Source of the DNA: Hippophae tibetana
Lineage: Eukaryota; Streptophyta; Magnoliopsida; Rosales; Elaeagnaceae
Direction: 5' to 3'
DNA: 64,000 nucleotides
Assembly: GCA_037013495.1 (NCBI GenBank)
Contig: CM072810.1
Location: 32,145,843 to 32,209,842 of the forward strand
Positions 10,030 to 22,313 of the stretch are shown in pieces. The notes under the pieces were generated by a model. The model did no database searches. It was not told the origin of the DNA and saw nothing but the letters and a program-made list of their open reading frames with translations. The stretch's first letter is position 1; the number at the start of each line of letters is the position of its first letter. A program made the position numbers and the translations under genes.

Positions 10030-13000
10030 TTACATATCCATTGATTTGCGTCCAGTATCAGCCTTTGATTTCTTCTCCTTCCTCTTTTTGCTTCCATTTA
10101 TGTTCTTCAACTTCGGATTTTCATCAATTACAGGCTGTGTGTTCTCTAAGTGTTGGCGAATCGCATCCAGGGGATCCATCTGAAAAGCAGGATGATTCAG
10201 AACTGTTTTCAACTGCTTTCCTTCCTTCAATCTGACAAGACAACCGTTATTTACGATGGTTTTGACAAAAACAGAGAATAAAAGAGAAACTGTAGCAGAA
10301 AATGGAAAATATGAAACGGAAAGCTTACATTAGCTTCTGCCTTGATTTAGAGTTCAGCTTAATATTAGCCGATGGGGTTGGTCGCTGAGGAGCCTTTAAC
10401 TCAGGAAGAAACTCGGTGAGGGAAGAGAGATCATAAACTTTCAATTTCCTTTGCCTGCTTCCTAGTTTCCTCTTCTGGTACAACAAAGGAAAACTTTTTT
10501 GAGCAAACAGTATACTGTGAATTTTCGATTTTCAATGATAATACCAAAGTATTAATAATCACATATAGTCCATCAAATGCCTGCAAATCTATTACAAGAA
10601 ACAAACCAAAGAGAGGTTGGGTAGGAGGAGGTAATTCACACGATGATAATGTGTTAGCTTGCGGGAAAGAAAATAATGTTTTAGCAGTATAAATATAGGG
10701 TGTAAGGTATTATCCCTTTACTTGTACAAAAGATATTATTTAATCCCTTAACTTCAAAAATATAACATTTAGTCCCATCACTTATAAAAATAGTGATAAA
10801 AATAGATATTTAATAATTTTAATTTTATTTAAAAATAAATAAAAATTATCAAGGGTATTCCAGTGATAAAATGGAATAAAAGACTATAATACCCTTACCA
10901 GTTATGTTGTAATTTTTTTATTTGATAAGGTGGAAATAAATAATGAAAATACCCTCACCAATATCTATTTAAAAAAAAAATATCAATAAAAATCTTTTAG
11001 TGACTCTATTTTACTTGTCTTTTTATAAATAAAATGACTAATGAGTACCTTTTTAAAAAAATTAGAAGACTAAGCAACACTTTTACTCAAACAAAAGGGA
11101 CCTCATATAAATTTTAAAAAAGAAGAAGATGAAGCTAAAAATTAGAACATAGTGAAAGCAAAATCAAAATTACAATGGAGATTGAAGTAAAATTAGCGTT
11201 AGGAGAATCAGATCGTGGATAAGATAGAGAAAGTTCATTAATTGAAAAAGACTGTATTTGCAGCTTGAAGCTGCTATGTTTGAGTAGGTTCCCCAAAGAA
11301 GAAGAAAAAAAGAAAAGCCAAAATCACAACGTACCAGCAGATTATTCACAAAGAGACATCAGATCTGACCATTTCATACCAAGATGCAACATTTAGCTAA
11401 TAATTATAATCTTTTGAACTGCATAAGGCAGGATAGCTTGATAGTTTGTTTTTCACTGAACTGAACTTTTTTAATAACAATACAGGTTAAATACCCTTGA
11501 TAATTTTTATTTTGTGAATATATAAAAGTTCATTTCTTTATGGTACATGGTATATGCTAAGCCTGGATTTTGTGTGGCCAAAGATAATTTGTTTCTTTTG
11601 TGAGGAATTATGAGTATTGGCAAAGAGACGTTCTGAGTTCTGGATTGTTATAATTTAGATCTTATCCTTCATAACTATCATACGTTCATACATAGTGCTA
11701 CACTAATGCATTCACTAACACCAATCCACTACACTTATAATTACTTTTTGTGCAAAAAGTTGTGTTAATTGATTGATCAACTAAGGGTATCGATCGAAGC
11801 TCCTTCGATCGACTCATGGCGAGTCCCTTTTGGATTATTTCTACATTTACTCAATCGATCAAACTTCAATCGACTTCGATCGAGTAATATAAAGTCAAAT
11901 TCTTAACGCATCTTGATTATCAAGCTAGCATTTAAAGTGATTTTAAAATTATTTTTTAACTTGATCCTATGTGAAATTACATAATACCCTTGTTTTAATT
12001 AAATGCTTTAAAATCTCGAGAGGGTATTTTAATCTTTTTAATTGAGATCTAGGTTTAAGGAATCAAAACTCAATATATATGCAAATCGTGGCTCACTTTA
12101 AGAAGGGACAGAATATAAAATTTTTGAGTCATTATTGTCTTCTTCATGCTTTATCAATGTACATCTATTCTTATCAGATTCAGTTCTAGGTATGTACTCA
12201 ATCGATCGAACTTCAATCAACTTCGATCGAGTAATATAAAGTCAAATTCTTAACGCATCTTGATTATCAAGCTACCAAGTGATTTTAAAATTATTTTTTA
12301 ACTTGACCCTATGTGAAATTACATAATACCCTTATTTTAATTAAATGCTTTAAAATCTCAAGAGGGTATTTTAATCTTTTTAATTAAGATCTAAGTTTAA
12401 GGAATCAAAACTCAATATATATGCAAACCGTGGCTCACTTTAAGAAGGGACAGAATATAAAAATTTTGAGTTATTATTGTCTTCTTCATGATTTATCAAT
12501 GTACAACTATTCTTGTCAGATTCAATTCTAGGTATTCATAATTGTTATTTGATACACAAATCATTACCTAGATTACTAATTTATTATCTATTTTAGAAAT
12601 TTTAATCCCATGTTGGTAGATCAATATTTTGAACTAGGATTAGGATTTGTTTCATTTTGAAATCCTTTTAGTACACACACGAACATTTGTATTTTTTGAA
12701 CTAATCTTGTTTACAAGTTGATCAATGAACGTATCTAATTTGTAAAGAGTTAATTAGAACATTTGTCAGAATCCGCTCATGCTAATCCCGAAGAATGCAA
12801 AAATAAAACAAGAGCTCATAAGTAAAATACATTAGTTCATTATTCTAGACAGGGTAGTATAAAACTGAGTTTGTACCTAAACTTAAATTTTCATAATAGA
12901 TAGATTAGGTAGTTCGATAGATTGATGGTTTTTCTCTTAAGTCATGGTTGGATTGTTTTCACCTAAGAATCACGTGTTATTTTTAATTTACACACTTTAT

Positions 13001-16000
13001 CGTTTACACACGATTACATGTCTAACCATTATAATTATGTTATAAATTTATAATTTGATAAAATTCATAACATATTTACCACCTCTACGTCTATTTGGTC
13101 AATATTAGAACTTTCAATTAGTATCAGAGTCTACACTAAATATACTTGTTTAAACCTAGGTTTTGGGATATCCACGTGGGGTCTAGGGTTCTGGCGTTGA
13201 TGCTCCGCACAGATCTATGTTCACAGTAGGGCAGCCATAGCCTGACAGGTGTTTCTTTCGCTCTCCGCAGGTTTCAAACCCCGATTCTGACCCTTAAGAC
13301 CTTATTAGGGAGTAACCTGGTACCATCTGAGTAATGTGCGAACCCAAGTTCAAACATCAAAAAGCGTCCTTTTTTTCCTATATATAACCAATGTGCAGGG
13401 GTTTGATATATCCACATGGGACCCAGGGTTCTAACATTGATGTTCCGCACCGATCTATGTTCACAGTGGGGCGACCATAGCCCGACATGTGTTTCTTTTG
13501 CCTTTCCCAACTCTCGAACCCAGGACCTAGCCCTTAAGTAAACCTTGGGAAGCAACCTAATGAAAAAAGGTAGGTCATATGTTAGACCCTCACTCTTTGA
13601 TAGATATAATTACTCTTATTAGAAGGCTCACATGCAATCCTATCATAATCTCAAACAAGATGAACAAGTCTAGGATTATATTTTTGAAGATTGGGAATCA
13701 CCTTTCGTAACAAAATATGGTGTAACTATAAAGACAAGAAAAGAATGGACCATTGAAAAAAGAACCCTTAGTGGATCAAACCAAAAAAAGTTAAGTTCAA
13801 TATTTGTTGTAGTGTCGATAAATGAGTTCTATCGTATCTCCAACTATGAGACTATCAAAGGAGTATGGAATGCACTTGCACTTCAGGGTACTTCCCAAGC
13901 AAAACAAACAAAACTGAGATTGTTAACATCTCAATTTGACTCTCTTAAAATGAGAAACATTGAAACCTTTGATCAATTTTATGCTTATTTTTTTGATGTT
14001 CCTATTGCTTGCTCTACACTTGGTGAGAAAATTCCCCAGCCTATACTCTATCCAAGCATATGAGCTTACTCTTGAACCACACAAGAAAAACAAGGATACA
14101 GCATTTAAAGGCTCTAAAAAGGTAACTTCTTACAATGATGATTCGGATAATAAGTCTATTGTTTTATTTGTTCGCAGGTTCAAGAATTACCTTAAGGCAA
14201 AGAACCAACAAAACACCTCACCAAACAAGGGACAGCAAAAGTGGTTCAAGAATAGAAGGTCAAAAAAACCTCACAAAGGTTCAAATGGTAAGAAATCTAC
14301 ACAATGTGTAAACAATAAGAAGGAAGTTGGAAGAACGCTCAATGCTACATTAAATGAAACATAGAGTGAATAGTAGAAAGAAAATAATTCAAAAGATAGT
14401 GAAACCATGCCTTCACTACAAAAGCCAATGTACGTTCAAATTACTCTAACACTAACTCGGATGAAGATGATGAAAGAGTTGACTCTTTTTTTCTTTTAGC
14501 TAAATATAATGCATCTAGTTTTGAAGAATTATTTATAGATTGCATAAATGCTAAGAAAAAAAAAATTCTAATTGAAGTGGCAAAATTAGATGAAATAATT
14601 AACGTGCACAAAACAAATATTTTTTACTAAGAAAAAGAAAACGTAAAGCTGACCGAGCATATTGATACTATTGATGAAGTCTTGCAGGAAAAAAACAGAA
14701 AACTGTAAACTCAAAGAACTTACTGCTACTAAAAGAACAGTGAAAAACTTGATATTAAGTGCTGAAAAACTGAACAAAGTTTTAGTCTATGGAAAGTCAC
14801 ACGATGATACACGTGGACTTGGATATCTAGATGAAAGCTCCATCCATTATACAACCAAGACCACTTTGTGAGGCCAACACTACTACAGCCCCTAAACCTG
14901 TACAAACAACTACAACTTGCTCTGTAAAACCCGTTGTCCCTTCAACAAGAAATGTAAAATCCACACCTTACTCTCCTGAGAAAAGTTTGTTTGTTCTTAG
15001 CATCACCATTGTGAAAGAAAGGGACATATTAGACTTAATTGTGGATAACTCTATGTTTATCATCATGACATGGATACAAATATTTATAGGAGACCTCAAA
15101 CATTTTTCGAGAGGAAATCTTTTACTACAGGGCTCCTAAAAACCATGTAGCTCCAACTTCTAAACCCTCTTCACTTAACGATGAGTGTTCTAGACAAATG
15201 ATCGAAAATCGTTCCTTGTTTAAAACTTTTGAAGAATACAATGAAGTAACAACCCCTTCCAAAGATGATAAAAAATCATAAAATTGTTGGAAAAAGCTCC
15301 ATTCAAGTTGAGGGAATGCCAGAACTTGAAGTCTTGTATGTAGAAGGACTTGCATTAATCTGATAAGCATAAATCAAATATGTGACAATAACTTTAATGT
15401 AAAATTTACCAATAATGTGTGCATAGTAACTAATAAAAATGATAAATGCATACTTAACGGAACTAAGTTGCATGATAATTGCTACTATATTGTTACATCA
15501 CCCACAATGACATGTAACTTAGCTAAGAATGACTCACCCTCCCTATGGCATGAAAAAATTGGCCCCATGAATGTTTGGGACTTGGTCAAACTAAGTAAAA
15601 CTTATATTGTTCGTGGTCTATCCACTCTCTCAAAAAATGATAAACCTATATATGGACCATGTTAGCTGAGTAAACAAATCGTTCTCCCCATAGGAAAATA
15701 AATGTCATCAACACAAGTCAAGTACATCATGTGCTTGAATTGATACACATCGATCTAATGGGTTTAATGAAAACTGAAAGAATAGGAGGTAAGAAATAGA
15801 TTGTAGTTGTTGTAGATAACGTCTCTCGATTTACCTGGCTAAACTTTCTTAGAGAAAAGTCAGGTGCTTTTGATTTCTTTACCTCGTTTTGTGAAAAAGC
15901 CTAGGTTGAAGCAGGCAACAAACTTGTTAGCATCTAAAGGCTAAGATCAAATCACAATAAGGAGTTTGAAAATGCCAAGTATGCCTAATTCTACAAAGAA

Positions 16001-19000
16001 CATGTAATATCTCATGAGTTTTTTGCCCCCATCACACCTCAACAAAATGGTATCGTTAAAGTTAAGAAAAAAACTGTGCTTCAAGAGATGGCTAGAGTGA
16101 TATCTCATGATTTGTACCTAGTCTACCTACGACCAAGTACAAATCAAACCCCATATAAGATATAGAGAGGTAAGAAACCCAACTTTATGCATATTTTTTG
16201 TTATAAATGCTACATTCTAGGAGATCAAGAACAATTGGGTAGTTTGACACCACAAGTGACGAGGGAATCTTTCTTGTATACTCCCCAAACAATAGAGCTT
16301 TTAGAGTATTTAACTGTAGAACTAATGTTGTGATGAAATTCATAAATATAGTTAAAAATGATGCAAGAAACATGTTTGTTACTAAGGTTGACACTGAGGA
16401 AAATGTCATCACACCATCATCTTCAGAAACAGATAACACAAGCATGACAAATAAGGATGAAAATGACAAAGATCAAGAAATGATAGAAGAACAAACATCA
16501 CTTGTGAAGAAGGCAACTCGCACTAGAAAAAATCACCCCACAACAAATATTATTGGAGATCCAAATGAAAGCATGGTAACTAAGAGACACCAAATAAGTG
16601 AGGTAACATATATTTATTATATCTCTTAATTTGAACCTAAGAATGTGAATGAGCCTTTGAAAGATGAACATTGGATAAATGTGATGCAAGATAAGGTTGG
16701 ACAATTTGCTGAAACAATGTGTGGACACTTGTACCTAAACCCAATGATAAGAACATAACAAGAACTAAATGGATATTCAAAAATAAATCTAATGAGTATG
16801 ACATTATAATTAGGAGTAAGGTTAGACTAGTAGCTTAAGGTTATTCACAAATAAAAGGTGTTTGACTTTGTTGAAACTTTTGCACCTGTCACTAAATTAG
16901 ATTCAATTAGAATCTAACTTTCTATTGCTTGCTCCATGAAATTCAAGTTCTACCAAATACATCTTAAATCCACCTTTTTAAATGGTTTCCTAATTGACGA
17001 AGTTTATGTTGAGCAACCAAACAGTTTTATTGTTCCCAAATTTCCAAATCATGTTTATAAACTCAACAAAGCACTTTACGGTTTGAAATAAGGACTAAGA
17101 GCTTCGTATGAAAGACTTACTATCTCTTGAACAAGAATTTTGTTCAAAAGATAATTGATAACTCTTTTCATAAAAAGAAGTGGTGACAACATTTTTATTG
17201 CTCAAATATATATTGATGACATTGTTTTTGGATCCACTTTTATCTCACTAGTTGATGAATTGGTGCTTGTTAGCTCAAAAGAATTTGAAATGTTCATGAT
17301 TGGTGAATTAACTTACTTTCTTGGCTTGCAAATTAAATAATCTCTCGACAATATATTTATTTCACAAACCAAGTATGCTTACAATATAGTTAAAAGGTTT
17401 CGCCTTAAATCTAGTACGTCCTTAAGAACACCGTTAGGCACAAGTACCAAAATCATGAAAGATACCCAAGGTAAAAGTATTGATCAAATTCTTTATAAAA
17501 GCATGATAAGTAGTCTAATTTATTTTATTGCAATTCGACCTTATATATGTTTTAGTGTATGGTATGTGCTCATTATCAAGCCAACCCAAAGGAATCTCAT
17601 CTTGAACATGTCAAAGAATCATCAGGTATATTTCAAAGATAGTACCATGGTATAAATTTCACTACTGATGGTACCTGTGAGATAAGTTGTTACATAGATG
17701 TAGATTGGGTTGGGAACTAGGATGATAGGAAAAACACATCAGATAGATGCTTCTCCATTGGGAACAACATAATTTCTAGGCATAGTAAAAAAAATCTCAT
17801 TTTCTAATTGAGACAGAATACATTGTTACATGAAGCTCGTGCACAAAAATACTCTAGATGAAAAATTTGCTAAAAGACTGGTCAATCACAAGGTACAATG
17901 TCCCTATACTACGATAACCTTAATGCTATATGAATCTCTAAAAAACTTGTTCAACATTCTAAAACAAAACACATAAACCTAAGGTGCCATTTCATTTGAG
18001 ACTTAGTTGAAGAAAAGATAGTCTCTTTTGGAGTTTGCTCCTACTGAGAGAATTGGTAGATATATTCACTAAGGTTTTAGACACCCAAAGATTTGAATCA
18101 CTTAGAAATGTCTTAGGAACCTTTCCTATAGAGTAGCCCATTTTGCCCTTCATAAAAATAAAAAATAAAAAAAGAGGACTAATGAGCTTTACCTACTTTA
18201 GGACAAGTTATACTGAAATTATTTGAGCTTTAGTTTACATAATCAATACTTTTCATCTCTGCAGGTCACATTTTTAACTATCATTGAATGTAATTTTATA
18301 CACCTACATGATGCACGTTCCAACTAATTTCTTGACCCCATATCTTGTCTGTTGAATGTCTTGAAATACACATTAGTTTACGGTGGTAAAAGTATCTCTT
18401 TTCTACATTCAAACTCTAGAGTCTAGAGTACACTAACGGAGTATATCTAATTGAAAGGACTACCTACTGTAATATGTAAAGCTACCAATAATTAAAGAGG
18501 GTTACCTCACTACTAGTATGAAAGCCATCAATTAAGCATATTTCTCGTGCATAAAAATTATCAATTTATGATAATAAATAAATAAATATATATATACACA
18601 CAATTAAAAACAAAAGTTGTATATACATTGAAAAGTGAAGATATAAGGCTTTAAATAAACAAAAAAATTAGATATTTTTGAAGCCCTAATAACATTTGAC
18701 TACACTTTGCTCTCATAGAGTAACAAAGACATGAGGTCACTTTGATATTAATGATGAGATGTGAATCATGAACTGTTTAACCGAAAAGATTAGTGATCAT
18801 TATTAAACCTAGTTGAATGTGTTTTGATACAAACATATAAAGTACTATATTTCACTAGTAATTTTGTGGGAAAAGTATTGATGATTGGTTACTAATTATG
18901 TGTATGTAACTCTAAATCTGGTTGATTGGTTGTGAAATAATAAATCTAATTTATTAGTACCTAACTACATGATCTTCTATTTGATCTTCTATTTGCTCCT

Positions 19001-22000
19001 TGAATGTTAACTAAACTAATAACCAAAGAGGCTTTTAGGCTAAGTTGTGGTGTACTTTGTGATGTTTCAATTACATACAAGACGAAAAGAAAGAAAAAGA
19101 ACATAGATTCACCAATCATATGATAGTTTCATTATGAAATTTAGGCCTTCATTGTAACATTTTTTATTCCTATGAGTATCATATAGTGAGAGAGTGGTTT
19201 TGCCAGGGGAAAATAGAGTGTTGTCGACTTTCGTTAAAAAAAACATTTATTTGTAAGCTAGATTTTAAGCTCGTTATCAAGTCTATCAAGCTAAGCCGAA
19301 AAAACGCTCAAGTTTTAGAGAGTCGTAATTCAAGTATACATTTTATAACTAACATACATAGTGCTACACTCATGCATTCACTAGCACATATTCACTACCT
19401 TAAATTTCTTTTTGCGCTAAAAGTTGCATTAGTTAATCTATCAACCAAGGATATAGATCTATCAAGCTTCGAACGACTCCGATCAAGTCCCTCTCCAATT
19501 GTTTCTGCATTTACTCGATCAATCGACCTTCGATCGACTTTGATCGAGTATTATGCCAAATTCTTAACACATTTTGATTGATCGAACGAGGGACTCGATC
19601 GATCAAATGAGCAGTTAAAGTGATTTAAAAATTCTTTTTTAACTTAACCCCTATGTAAAATTACATAATACCCTTGATTTAATTAAGTGTTTTAAAACCT
19701 CGTAACGATATTTCAATCATTTTCATTAAGATCTAGGTTTAGGGTATAAAAAACTCAATATATATGCAAAACTTAGCTCACTTTAAGAAGAGAGTGAATA
19801 TATATTTTTTGAGAGCCAATGTCGTCTTCTCCATGCCTCATCACTTTGCACCTATTCTTGTAAAATTCAATTCTAGGTATTCTTAATTGCTATTTGATAC
19901 ACAAATAACTACCTAGATTACTGTTTTATCATCTATTCTAGAAATCTTAGTTCCATGCTTACTGATCTATGTTTTGAACTAGAATTAGGATTTGTTTTTT
20001 ATTAAAATCGATCTAAAACACACACGAACACTTGTTTTTCTTATACTAACATTTTTTGCAGGTTGATCAGAAAATGTGTCTGATTTGAAAGGAGCTAATC
20101 AAAACGTTGGTTAAAGTCCACTCACGCTAATATCAAAGGCTATAAAAATTGAGCAAGAGCTCGTAAGTAAAATACATTAGGGCATTATCGTAGAGAGGAT
20201 AATATAAGACTGAGTTTGTATTTGAACATTAAATTTTCATAATGGATAGAATAGATGGTCCGATGGATAGGTGGTTTTCCTCTTAGATCATGGTTGTGAA
20301 CTAGGTTGTTTCTATCTAAAAATCTCGTGTTATTTTTAATTCTCGCACTATATTATTTACAGGTGATTGCATGTTTGACCGTTGTAATTAAGTACCACTT
20401 TATAATTTAATAAAATTAACATAACCTACTCACCCATTCTAAGTCTATTTGGTCCATTTTAGAACTTTCACCTTCAATCTTGCAATCAATAAAAATATTA
20501 GCAGCATTAAATTCGTACAATTTTTAAAGGAAAACTTAGAAGGTTCTTGCATAATGCATGAATAACATATATTGGCATCAATATGGAAAGATAACTATCA
20601 GAAGTAAATAAATAAAATAAAAACAGTCAGAATAAGACTAAGACCAATATGACGGTCTCAATAACACTACTTTCAACAGGCTCAATGGACAAAATCACCA
20701 TGAACTGACAAAAATGAAAGCTATAATACACCCATGAGTGTCAACAAGGTACTTAAAATTCAGCAAGAAAAGCATGAGCGTTATAAGGAAGCTCAAAATA
20801 ATGGATCTAATCTCAGAAAAATGAGATTCTGATCATAGCAATGTATGACAAAAAATATGACTCAAAGTTTAAGTAGACACAAAATAGGTTCCTCACCTTA
20901 GAAATAGTCTTATGAGCCTTCAATGAAGTAACATTGTTTCTAATCTCTGCATTATGTTTTCAGAGGAGAAGAGGCGAGAAAACACTTTAGAATATAGTAT
21001 GAATTGACATAAGAAAACAAATTAATACTTATTCAACTCTAACAAAAACCTATGTTAGTTAGACTCGAATACGAGTAAGTGTCGGATTTGCTAAATTTTC
21101 AAATTTAGGCCACTTAGACACGGATATAAAGTGTCCAATTTTTAGACATGACTATTAAAAATAGATATATATATATATATATTCAAATTTTATTTTTGTG
21201 TCTAAATATATTATTACATATATACTTATACTATATGTCATATATAAATAGTTTTTTTTAACATCCCCTTCTCATTATTTTCAATTTCATCTTTCTTTCT
21301 CTTTTTTCAAAAATTTCTTATTTTTTTAAAATATAATAAGAATAACTTATGAATAGTTTTAATAAGAAAAATACTACGGTCATTTTGATTATTCTCATTA
21401 TAACAGTTTTAATATTAATGTGCTATAAAAGATAAAATTATTTAGTTAACATTAAGAACTTGTAAATAGTATATATATATATATAAGATTCATTTTAATG
21501 AGTCGGTTAGAATTTCACAAGAAATAAAAATATTAATTAAATTTATAATAGATAAACGATAACTTTGGTCTTGGAAATGAAAACATTAAATAGGAACAAG
21601 AAACGAAAAGTCTTTCTCTGTTTTTAGTCATATTTTTAAAAAAATTACTGTTTATTAAAAGCCCAACCCAAGTATAGTTTATATAGGAAAGGTAAAGTGG
21701 CGAGTCGGAGTAACATAGACAAAAACTAAAATATAGTTCTACTCAGTATAGTTTCTATGCAGTAAAATGTGTGTTAACATTTTAAGCAACTATGACAGCT
21801 AGAACAGGCGAAGTAGGAAAATAGGAAAACCAAACTCCATTACTACAAAATTTCAACACCATGAGACAGGAAAACTCTTGTCATTGGATTAGAACCAATA
21901 CTGTAGCAACATGAAGAAAAACTTAATTTATGAAGTGATAGGACAAGAAAAAAGAATACTGCAGTATGCAAGCAATCCAGAGAAATTAAAACTGGAAGAG

Positions 22001-22313
22001 AACGTATCGGTCATTATCAGCTGTGAAAGGCCTATTTTATATATAAAAGCTGTGAAAGGCTCTAAAAACCATTTAATTGTATACAACAGAGAAACTTGTT
22101 TCAGAGCTGGCCAAAAAAAAATAATCACTGGAAGAAACAGTGTAACTTAATTAGTATACTTTCCAACGGAATAGTAGCCAATATTTTATATATGTGGAAA
22201 AGAACATAATAAAAGCACAAGTACAGGAACAACGAATATAACTTACTTGCATAAAACTCGAGCTTCTTTTCAAACTTGCGATCGGCTTTGGATTTGGAGG
22301 AAAACTCAGACAT
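10030..22313 (-). CDS. SLX9: SLX9-like ribosome biogenesis protein, spliced, intact frame
   Basis: The four coding exons are 22313-22247, 20946-20897, 10474-10329 and 10231-10030 (stop at 10032-10030). All junctions are GT-AG, and split codons rejoin in frame to give 154 residues. The N-terminal part reads MSEFSSKSKADRKFEKKLEF; the 50-bp exon adds the RNNVTSLKAHK block; the next exon has RQRKLKVYDLSSLTEFLPEL; the last has NHPAFQMDPLDAIRQHLENT, then a lysine-rich tail ending SMDM. From memory, plant SLX9-like proteins share this layout. SLX9 acts in the nucleolus in small-subunit pre-rRNA processing and export. Introns are 97, 10422 and 1300 bp. The long one holds a complete copia element in the opposite orientation. 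No stop or frameshift interrupts the frame, so it is probably functional. A transcript would confirm the 50-bp exon. Confidence 0.8.
10690..11665. other. Intron sequence, no gene seen
   Basis: Left part of the large SLX9 intron. 10690-11100 holds AT-rich dispersed-repeat-like sequence with repeated 'pyrimidine-ACTT...TAATCCCTTAACTT' phrases. No exon that fits the SLX9 frame was found, and none is needed because the flanking exons join in frame. Confidence 0.5.
11671..13116 (+). repeat. 5' LTR of the intronic copia element
   Basis: Matches the 3' LTR from its ATAACTA...ACATAGTGCTACAC region through to ...AGAACTTTCA. It is about 320 bp longer over the shared part, because of an internal tandem duplication. 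Motifs built from TCGATCGA cluster at 11790-11890. Divergence from the 3' LTR is high by eye, so the insertion is old. Confidence 0.8.
11848..12535 (+). repeat. 347-bp tandem duplication within the 5' LTR
   Basis: The block starting TACTCAATCGATC at 11848 is repeated from 12195, a period of 347 bp, ending near 12535. The copies differ at roughly 15 positions plus a small indel (GCTAGCATTTAAAG against GCTACCAAG). The 3' LTR has only one copy of this block. Confidence 0.88.
13117..13128 (+). other. Primer-binding site of the intronic copia element
   Basis: ATTAGTATCAGAG follows the LTR end directly. It differs by one base from the TTGGTATCAGAG motif complementary to initiator tRNA-Met. Confidence 0.65.
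13150..13565 (-). mobile_element. Two SINE-like units in the retroelement leader
   Basis: Two related units, about 13150-13350 and 13397-13560, share CTATGTTCACAGT, GCCATAGCC and the GTTTCTTT segment. On the minus strand each holds a pol III B-box-like motif, GGTTTGAAACC near 13275 and GGGTTCGAGAG near 13513, and an upstream GGTACCAGG or GGTTGCTTCCC segment that could be an A box. A tRNA-derived SINE origin is plausible but unproven. The open frame at 13274-13555 is a by-product and not a gene. Confidence 0.4.
13600..18150 (+). pseudogene. Ty1/copia gag-pol, heavily decayed
   Basis: Blocks in order: gag (YETIKGVWNALALQGTSQ at about 13843), a charged gag C-terminus with KSHDDTRGLGYLDE (about 14795), a degraded zinc knuckle (CERKGHIRLNC near 15015), gag-pre-integrase (SLWHEKIGPMNVWDLVKLSK at about 15540), integrase (ITPQQNG at about 16035), reverse transcriptase (VETFAPVTKLDSIR at about 16870, VYKLNKALYGLK at about 17055, intact YIDD at 17209-17220) and an RNase H remnant to about 18130. 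Dozens of stops and frameshifts separate them. The order integrase before reverse transcriptase identifies copia; the motif style suggests the SIRE/Maximus group. Confidence 0.88.
18151..19204 (+). other. Non-coding 3' part of the copia element
   Basis: AT-rich sequence between the end of pol and the polypurine tract. No env-like open frame is visible. Confidence 0.45.
19205..19218 (+). other. Polypurine tract of the intronic copia element
   Basis: AGGGGAAAATAGAG after TGCC, directly followed by TGTTGTCGAC, a plausible LTR start. It resembles the tract at 28819-28833 (TGCCAAAGGGAGAGG on the minus strand) of a related element. Confidence 0.55.
19219..20470 (+). repeat. 3' LTR of the intronic copia element
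   Basis: From 19345 to 20470 it matches the 5' LTR. The first 126 bases, predicted by the polypurine tract, have no counterpart at the 5' end. It has a single copy of the block duplicated in the 5' LTR. TCGATCGA-type motifs cluster at 19440-19610. Confidence 0.75.
20471..20896. other. Intron sequence right of the copia element, no gene seen
   Basis: Remaining intron between the copia 3' LTR and the 50-bp SLX9 exon. No feature recognised apart from the splice donor at 20896-20895. Confidence 0.45.
20947..22246. other. SLX9 intron, low complexity in places
   Basis: Contains TA-repeat runs at about 21164-21182 and 21468-21484. The open frames at 21911-22150 and 22125-22361 are intron or exon-overlap frames. 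Only the first codons after the ATG at 22313 in the latter belong to the gene. Confidence 0.5.

Larger units (their letters stand above)
11671..20470 (+). mobile_element. Ty1/copia (SIRE/Maximus-like) element inside the SLX9 intron
   Basis: About 8.8 kb in plus orientation, antisense to the host gene. Order: 5' LTR (11671-13116), primer-binding site (13117-13128), leader with SINE-like units, decayed gag-pol (13600-18150), non-coding 3' part, polypurine tract (19205-19218), and 3' LTR ending at 20470. The two LTRs align from 11671/19345 to 13116/20470. CCTTC precedes 11671 and follows 20470, which may be the target duplication. However, the polypurine tract predicts that the 3' LTR starts at 19219, about 125 bp before the LTR homology begins, so the 5' LTR may instead lack its first part. 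Confidence 0.82.

Noticed and set aside
9969-10235. 88-codon plus-strand frame over the last SLX9 exon
   Set aside because: It is the antisense shadow of the real exon at 10231-10030, which has a confirmed splice acceptor and a family match.
11270-11310. Alternative SLX9 exon reading AASSCKYSL on the minus strand
   Set aside because: It lacked fitting splice sites, and the 50-bp exon at 20946-20897 fits in sequence, phase and splice signals.
13274-13555. 93-codon minus-strand frame
   Set aside because: It spans the two SINE-like repeat units; the repeated peptide pieces follow the DNA repeat and not a protein family.
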